Origin: PFL42 sp964492235
GTDB lineage: Bacteria; Chloroflexota; Anaerolineae; Anaerolineales; E44-bin32
Length of the DNA stretch: 17,509 nucleotides
Reading direction: 5' to 3'
Assembly: GCA_964492235.1 (NCBI GenBank)
Contig: CAZBJQ010000054.1
Location: forward strand, 1 to 17,509
Each line of letters starts with the position of its first letter. The first letter of the stretch is position 1. Positions 13,908-17,509 of this stretch are shown here, one piece after another. Both the position numbers and the translations under genes were made by a program. Under the pieces are notes generated by a model, which saw only the letters and a program-made list of their open reading frames with translations, did no database searches and had not been told where the DNA came from.

Positions 13908-15110
13908 ATGAGACACGGCCAATCAATCCTTGCTGTTGCAGCGCTCTCGCTATCGGTGCTTTCCTGCTCCTCCTTGAACCCCGCCAGCCTGCCGTTTTCC
14001 GACCTACCGCAGGTGGAAGAGCTCGCGCCGCTCCAGGTCGATGCCATTCCCACCTGGGCGGCGGATGCCGTCGAAGGTATCCAACTGCCGCCGCGGGAGG
14101 GCTTCGCTTCCCACTATCACCGTTTGAGCCCGGGAGTAGTCGCCATCCTGACCTATGCCGATGTTGGGGCGCCGCATGATGGGACCGTGCCAACCGGTCA
14201 GGGCACTGGATTCGTCATCGACAGCGATGGACATATCATCACCAATCAGCACGTGATTGAAGGCGCAGAAGAGATTGAGGTGGACTTTCCACAGGGCATG
14301 AAGGCCTGGGCCGAACTGCTGGGGAAGGATCCCGACTCGGATCTGGCCGTGCTGCATGTGGACCTCCCGGCATCCTCGCTTGTGCCACTTCCCCTCGGCG
14401 ACTCGGACGAGGTACGCGTCGGGGATCCGGTGGCCGCCATCGGCAATCCATTCGGCCTGACGGGAACGATGACCGTGGGCATCGTCTCTGCGCTGGGTCG
14501 TACCCTTGAATCCGAGCGCCTGACACCCGGCGGGACGGCCTTCTCCGCCGGCGGGATCATCCAGACCGACGCCGCCATCAATCCGGGCAACTCCGGCGGC
14601 CCCCTGCTTAACGACCACGGTGAAGTGATCGGCGTCAATCGCGCCATCCGCACGGAGGCCTTCACAGTCAGCGGTGACGCCGCCAACTCGGGCGTGGGCT
14701 TCGCCATCCCGATCAATATCGTCAAGCGTGTCATGCCGGCGCTGATCCAGGACGGCAGCTACCAGTACCCGTACCTGGGAGTTTCCAGCCTCAGCAGTGA
14801 TCGCTGGACACTGCCGATTGTGGAGCAGTTGGCCTTGCCGCCGGATACCGTGGGCGCCTACGTGACTTGTGTCACGTCAGGCGGACCGGCCGAGAAGGCC
14901 GGGCTTCACGGCGCCAGTGACTGTAGCAGCGACAGTCTGGCCCCGGGGGGAGACCTTCTGATCGCCATCGACCAGCACCCCATCACGGATTTCGACGACC
15001 TGATTTCCTACCTGGTTGACCACACCGCCGTCGGCCAGCAGGTGATCGTGACTGTACTTCGCGACGGGAAGGAGGTGGATGTATCAGTGACACTCGGACC
15101 CCGGCCGTAG
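13908..15110 (+). CDS. HtrA/DegP-family serine protease, probable lipoprotein
   Basis: HtrA proteases degrade misfolded envelope proteins. The 400-aa product starts with a lipoprotein-type signal: positive MRHGQ, a hydrophobic stretch LAVAALSLSV, and C20 in VLSC (Leu at -2 is unusual). This predicts a membrane-anchored extracytoplasmic protein. The trypsin-like domain (about 72-275) has all three catalytic residues: H115 in ITNQHVIEG, D145 in DSDLAVLHV and S229 in NPGNSGGPLL. One PDZ domain follows (about 284-400, with YPYLGVSSL, SGGPAEKAGL and GGDLLIAIDQHPI). It has an insertion with a Cys pair (C322 and C339, by count approximately) that could form a disulfide. The start is ATG at 13908, with GAGG 6 nt upstream. 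It lies 41 nt behind the J-protein gene. Confidence 0.94.
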   Translation: MRHGQSILAVAALSLSVLSCSSLNPASLPFSDLPQVEELAPLQVDAIPTWAADAVEGIQLPPREGFASHYHRLSPGVVAILTYADVGAPHDGTVPTGQGTGFVIDSDGHIITNQHVIEGAEEIEVDFPQGMKAWAELLGKDPDSDLAVLHVDLPASSLVPLPLGDSDEVRVGDPVAAIGNPFGLTGTMTVGIVSALGRTLESERLTPGGTAFSAGGIIQTDAAINPGNSGGPLLNDHGEVIGVNRAIRTEAFTVSGDAANSGVGFAIPINIVKRVMPALIQDGSYQYPYLGVSSLSSDRWTLPIVEQLALPPDTVGAYVTCVTSGGPAEKAGLHGASDCSSDSLAPGGDLLIAIDQHPITDFDDLISYLVDHTAVGQQVIVTVLRDGKEVDVSVTLGPRP

Positions 15111-15283
15111 CAGAGTGATGTGGAAGCGATCTTCCCACTGGAAGTGCCTGCCTGTGTGGAATCTCGGGACTTCGCCGCAACCACCACTGGTGTGGCCTCC
15201 TCTCCGGGTAGATGGCTTCTTCATCACACTTTTCGCCCCCGAGGCTCCGCTGATGTCCGCGTGATCGACGACAGGAGGGTGTC

Positions 15284-16390
15284 ATGCTGACCGAGCACGA
15301 CCTGCGGGAGTTGCTCGCCTTCCGACCGACAGACCCGGTGCTGAGTGTGTACTTGAACGTGGATCCCTCGGCCGGGTCGGCAGATGCATACCGCCTTCGC
15401 CTGCGACAGCTTCTGAAGGAGTTCACAGGAGACGCCAGCCCAGACGTTGAGCGCGTCCAGAGGTTCGTAGAACATGAGTACGACTGGTCAGGACGAAGCC
15501 TGGCGCTCTTCTCATGCCAAGCCCACGACTTCTTCCGGGCCTTCTCGTTCCCGATCCCGATGCGCAGCCGCGCCCGCCACATGGACCGACCGTACCTCAA
15601 ACCCCTGGCCGACCTGCTCGCCGGCTACGGCGATTACGGCGTGGTGCTTGTCGACAAGCAAGGTGCCCGCCTCTTCCACTTCCACCTGGGGGAGTTGCGA
15701 GAGCAAGAAGGTACGTTGGGAGAGACCGTCCGGCATACGAAACGCGGCGCGGCCTCAACCTTCCCGGGCCGTCGCGGGGGCGTGGCGGGCCGCACCGCCC
15801 ACACCGAGGAGTTGACCGAACGCAATCTGAAGCAGGCGGCGAAATTCGCCTCGGACTTCTTCGAGGACAAGCACGTCCGGCGAGTGGCCGTCGGCGGCAC
15901 CGAGCAGGTGGCAGCAGGCTTCGTCTCGCACCTTCCCAAGCGATGGCAGAGCCTGGTTGTTGGTGTGTTCCCCATCGAAATGACCGCCACTCACGACCAG
16001 GTCCTGGTGAAGGCGCTGGCCGTCGGCAACCAGGCAATGCACAAACGGGAAGTCAGCCTGATTGAGACCGCCATCACGGCCGCCGCCAAAGGGCGCGAAG
16101 GGGTCGTGCGGCTCGACGACACGCTGCACGCTGTGCACGACGGCCGGGTGCAGACGCTGATCATCAGTGAGGGATTCCGCGCCCCCGGCTACCGCTGCCA
16201 GGGTTGTGCCTACATTACCGCCCGGCGTCTTCCGCGCTGCCCTTTTTGCGGTTCCGAGTTCGAGGAGATTGAGGACGCCGTCGAGTTGGCCGTGCGCCGG
16301 GTGATGGCCGATGGTGGCGAGGTCGAAGTGATTCACGGCAGCCAGCAGCTCGACAAAGCGGGGAGGATTGCCGGCCTGCTGCGCTACTGA
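15284..16390 (+). CDS. Bacterial eRF1/Vms1-like protein (baeRF family) with zinc ribbon
   Basis: The 368-aa product matches the bacterial relatives of archaeo-eukaryotic release factor eRF1, Pelota and Vms1 (baeRF families). Their presumed job is peptidyl-tRNA hydrolysis or ribosome rescue; for most it is untested. Domain 1 (1-105) begins with the family start LTEHDLRELLAFRPTDPVLS. Domain 2 starts VVLVDKQGARLFHFHLGEL (120-138) and holds, in the eRF1 GGQ-loop position, FPGRRGGVAGR (160-170), so GGQ reads GGV. The helix after it (ERNLKQAAKFASDFF) fits eRF1. Domain 3 covers about 200-300 (RRVAVGGTEQV, VKALAVGNQ). A zinc ribbon (C305, C308, C319, C322) then follows. The start is ATG at 15284 with a strong AGGAGGG 4 nt upstream. 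The 173-bp gap to the protease holds a weak bulged hairpin (about 15119-15138) and no clear promoter, so co-transcription is possible. Confidence 0.78.
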   Translation: MLTEHDLRELLAFRPTDPVLSVYLNVDPSAGSADAYRLRLRQLLKEFTGDASPDVERVQRFVEHEYDWSGRSLALFSCQAHDFFRAFSFPIPMRSRARHMDRPYLKPLADLLAGYGDYGVVLVDKQGARLFHFHLGELREQEGTLGETVRHTKRGAASTFPGRRGGVAGRTAHTEELTERNLKQAAKFASDFFEDKHVRRVAVGGTEQVAAGFVSHLPKRWQSLVVGVFPIEMTATHDQVLVKALAVGNQAMHKREVSLIETAITAAAKGREGVVRLDDTLHAVHDGRVQTLIISEGFRAPGYRCQGCAYITARRLPRCPFCGSEFEEIEDAVELAVRRVMADGGEVEVIHGSQQLDKAGRIAGLLRY

Positions 16391-16434
16391 TCGGGGGAGG
16401 CGTCAGCTCGACACCATCCGATTCACGAACTCAT

Positions 16435-16463
16435 GTGGGGCTTGGGCCTTGCCCGAGCCCCAC
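16435..16463 (+). terminator. 13-bp hairpin terminating the baeRF gene
   Basis: GTGGGGCTTGGGC (16435-16447) pairs along its whole length (one T-G wobble) with GCCCGAGCCCCAC (16451-16463) over a 3-nt CTT loop. It begins 44 nt past the stop. No U-tract follows (GGGCTCTATCG). Confidence 0.7.
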
Positions 16464-16579
16464 GGGCTCTATCGTCGGCGGTGAGCGCGAGCAGCGAGCC
16501 GCTTCAGGCCCCGCACCCTGGGCACCCCAATCGGTTCCTCAGGTTGGAGGATGCAGTGAGTTTCCCCGTAAACGCGAAC

Positions 16580-16605
16580 GGGGCTGCCCCTCCCGGGGCA
16601 GCCCC
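16580..16605 (-). terminator. 11-bp hairpin downstream of the fibronectin-like gene
   Basis: GGGGCTGCCCC (16580-16590) pairs perfectly with GGGGCAGCCCC (16595-16605) over a 4-nt loop. It lies 21 nt past the stop of the minus-strand gene and faces the hairpin at 16435-16463. On the minus strand GTTCGCG follows, not a U-run. Confidence 0.65.
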
Positions 16606-16626
16606 TGCGGTCATGCATTTCTGTCA

Positions 16627-17509
16627 TCACGGGCAAATGCAGATCTCTTGACCGGTGTCCCATTTCCCACCCGCCGCCATGCACTGCCTCAGGTCCAGCT
16701 TGGGGTGACATGCCGGTGGAGGGGGCGTCGGCGTCGGCGTCGGCACGGGGGTAGGCGTGGGCGGCATGCGCACTATCTCGACCAGCTCCCGGGCCACCGG
16801 CAGATCGAAGGAGTCGCTGGGAGCGTAGCACTCGCCGCCATTCGGGTTGCGCAGCTTGAAGAAGAAGCTGTCGGCGCTGCGTCCGAGCACATCTGCCAAC
16901 GTGCCCTTCTCAAAGATGTAGCGTATCAGACAGCTCGTCGCGCCGCACAGCCGGCAATTCACATTCTCCAGCACCAACGCCGGATGGAAGGCGAACAGAC
17001 AGGCCCCCGAGTGGTTGGTGCGGAACCATCGCGTCTCGGAGTACGGGCTATACGAGCCACCCTGGACCGCTGCCATACGCCAATAGTAGGTCGTGCAGTC
17101 TTCCAGCGGGTCGGTGACCACATTCGTGGCCGGAATCTCGTACTCCGCAAGCAGGTTCGTGCCGTCAAACGATGGGTCGGTCTGCAGATCCACCAGGTAG
17201 CCATCCGGGATGCAGCCCGGATCGCCGGGCTTGTAGTGCAGCGTGGCCGTCAGCTCTGAGATGTACTCCCCATTCTCGGGGAGGATCAGCTCCGGCGCCG
17301 GAAGGCCGACCAGCAGTGAGCATTCTGGGCCGGTGAAGAACGAGCGTTTCACACTATACGGTCCGAAATCGGTGTCCACGCCCGCTGCGACCTCCCACCA
17401 GTACTGCGTGGCGGGCTCCAGCGGGTCTCCGGGGGCCCACCTCGTCGACGGCGTCCCGGTGCCACCGAACAGGCTGGTGTCCGACATGTCGAACGTCGGT
17501 GAGAGGTGC
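16627..17509 (-). CDS. Secreted fibronectin-like protein with Pro-Thr linker and cysteine tail (5' end beyond window)
   Basis: The frame is open to the right edge, so the start, and probably a signal peptide, are outside. Two similar beta-sandwich modules can be read. The first ends with PGDPLEPATQYWWEVAAGVD...GPYSVKRSFFTG. The second begins PELILPENGEYISELTATLH and has LEDCTTYYWRMAAVQGGSYS then RWFRT. The repeated Y-W-x-V/M-A and F-x-T patterns are typical of fibronectin type III-like modules of extracellular proteins. A Cys-containing segment follows (NCRLCGATSC), then a linker PPTPTPVPTPTPTPPPP. The end is a cysteine-bearing tail, ACHPKLDLRQCMAAGGKWDT...ICICP. PT-linkers with small Cys tails are common on Anaerolineae secreted proteins. 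It probably acts outside the cell in adhesion or carbohydrate binding, but no catalytic domain is visible. It stops with tandem TGA TGA. Confidence 0.7.
   Translation of the reverse strand, partial: HLSPTFDMSDTSLFGGTGTPSTRWAPGDPLEPATQYWWEVAAGVDTDFGPYSVKRSFFTGPECSLLVGLPAPELILPENGEYISELTATLHYKPGDPGCIPDGYLVDLQTDPSFDGTNLLAEYEIPATNVVTDPLEDCTTYYWRMAAVQGGSYSPYSETRWFRTNHSGACLFAFHPALVLENVNCRLCGATSCLIRYIFEKGTLADVLGRSADSFFFKLRNPNGGECYAPSDSFDLPVARELVEIVRMPPTPTPVPTPTPTPPPPACHPKLDLRQCMAAGGKWDTGQEICICP

Noticed and set aside
16721..16765. Repeated GGCGTC units
   Set aside because: They encode the Pro-Thr linker of the secreted protein in the minus frame, so they are a coding repeat and not a CRISPR or regulatory array.

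Overview
This is a gene-dense, high-GC bacterial window with no rRNA, tRNA, CRISPR or insertion sequence that I can see. Gene content suggests a Chloroflexota bacterium, probably Anaerolineae-like. The clues are a ClpC/RadA pair, a four-domain S1 protein, a chelatase I/D pair without photosynthesis genes, REC/GAF signalling proteins, and a secreted fibronectin-like protein with a Pro-Thr linker. This placement is inferred from gene content, not from a database search.

Layout: (1) 1-4860, minus strand: radA (runs off the left edge), clpC and an S1-domain protein (rpsA-like). This is proteostasis, recombination and translation, with clpC upstream of radA as in many Gram-positives. (2) 4938-7023, plus strand: a Mg/Co-chelatase AAA+ subunit (ChlI/BchI-like) followed by a VWA subunit (ChlD C-terminal half) in the -1 frame. 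A run of nine A lies before the first stop. (3) 7041-7635, minus strand: remains of a small membrane protein and a broken XRE-type regulator. (4) 7669-8958, minus strand: a YprB-like DEDD exonuclease with a helical C-terminus, and an upstream 19-nt palindrome. (5) 9416-12601, minus strand: a two-gene signalling operon. Its first protein is a receiver-GAF protein whose phospho-acceptor Asp is Ser; its second is a receiver-GAF-PAS-histidine kinase. (6) 12904-16463, plus strand: a J-domain co-chaperone, an HtrA-type protease lipoprotein, and an eRF1/Vms1-like (baeRF) protein with RGGV in place of GGQ. (7) 16627-17509, minus strand: the C-terminal part of a secreted fibronectin-like protein.

The strongest observation is the chelatase pair. 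A -1 slip on A9 fuses the AAA+ and VWA reading frames with no stop between them, giving a ChlD-like protein of about 687 aa, while normal reading gives a 369-aa ChlI-like protein. One locus could therefore make both subunits. Programmed -1 frameshifting is known in chlD-type genes, so this is probably a new instance of a known mechanism rather than an unknown system. Other points of interest are the Ser-substituted receiver, the Gln-less GGQ loop, the decayed membrane-protein/regulator pair, -10 boxes that predict leaderless or very short leaders, and strong GC hairpins after genes that lack U-tracts.
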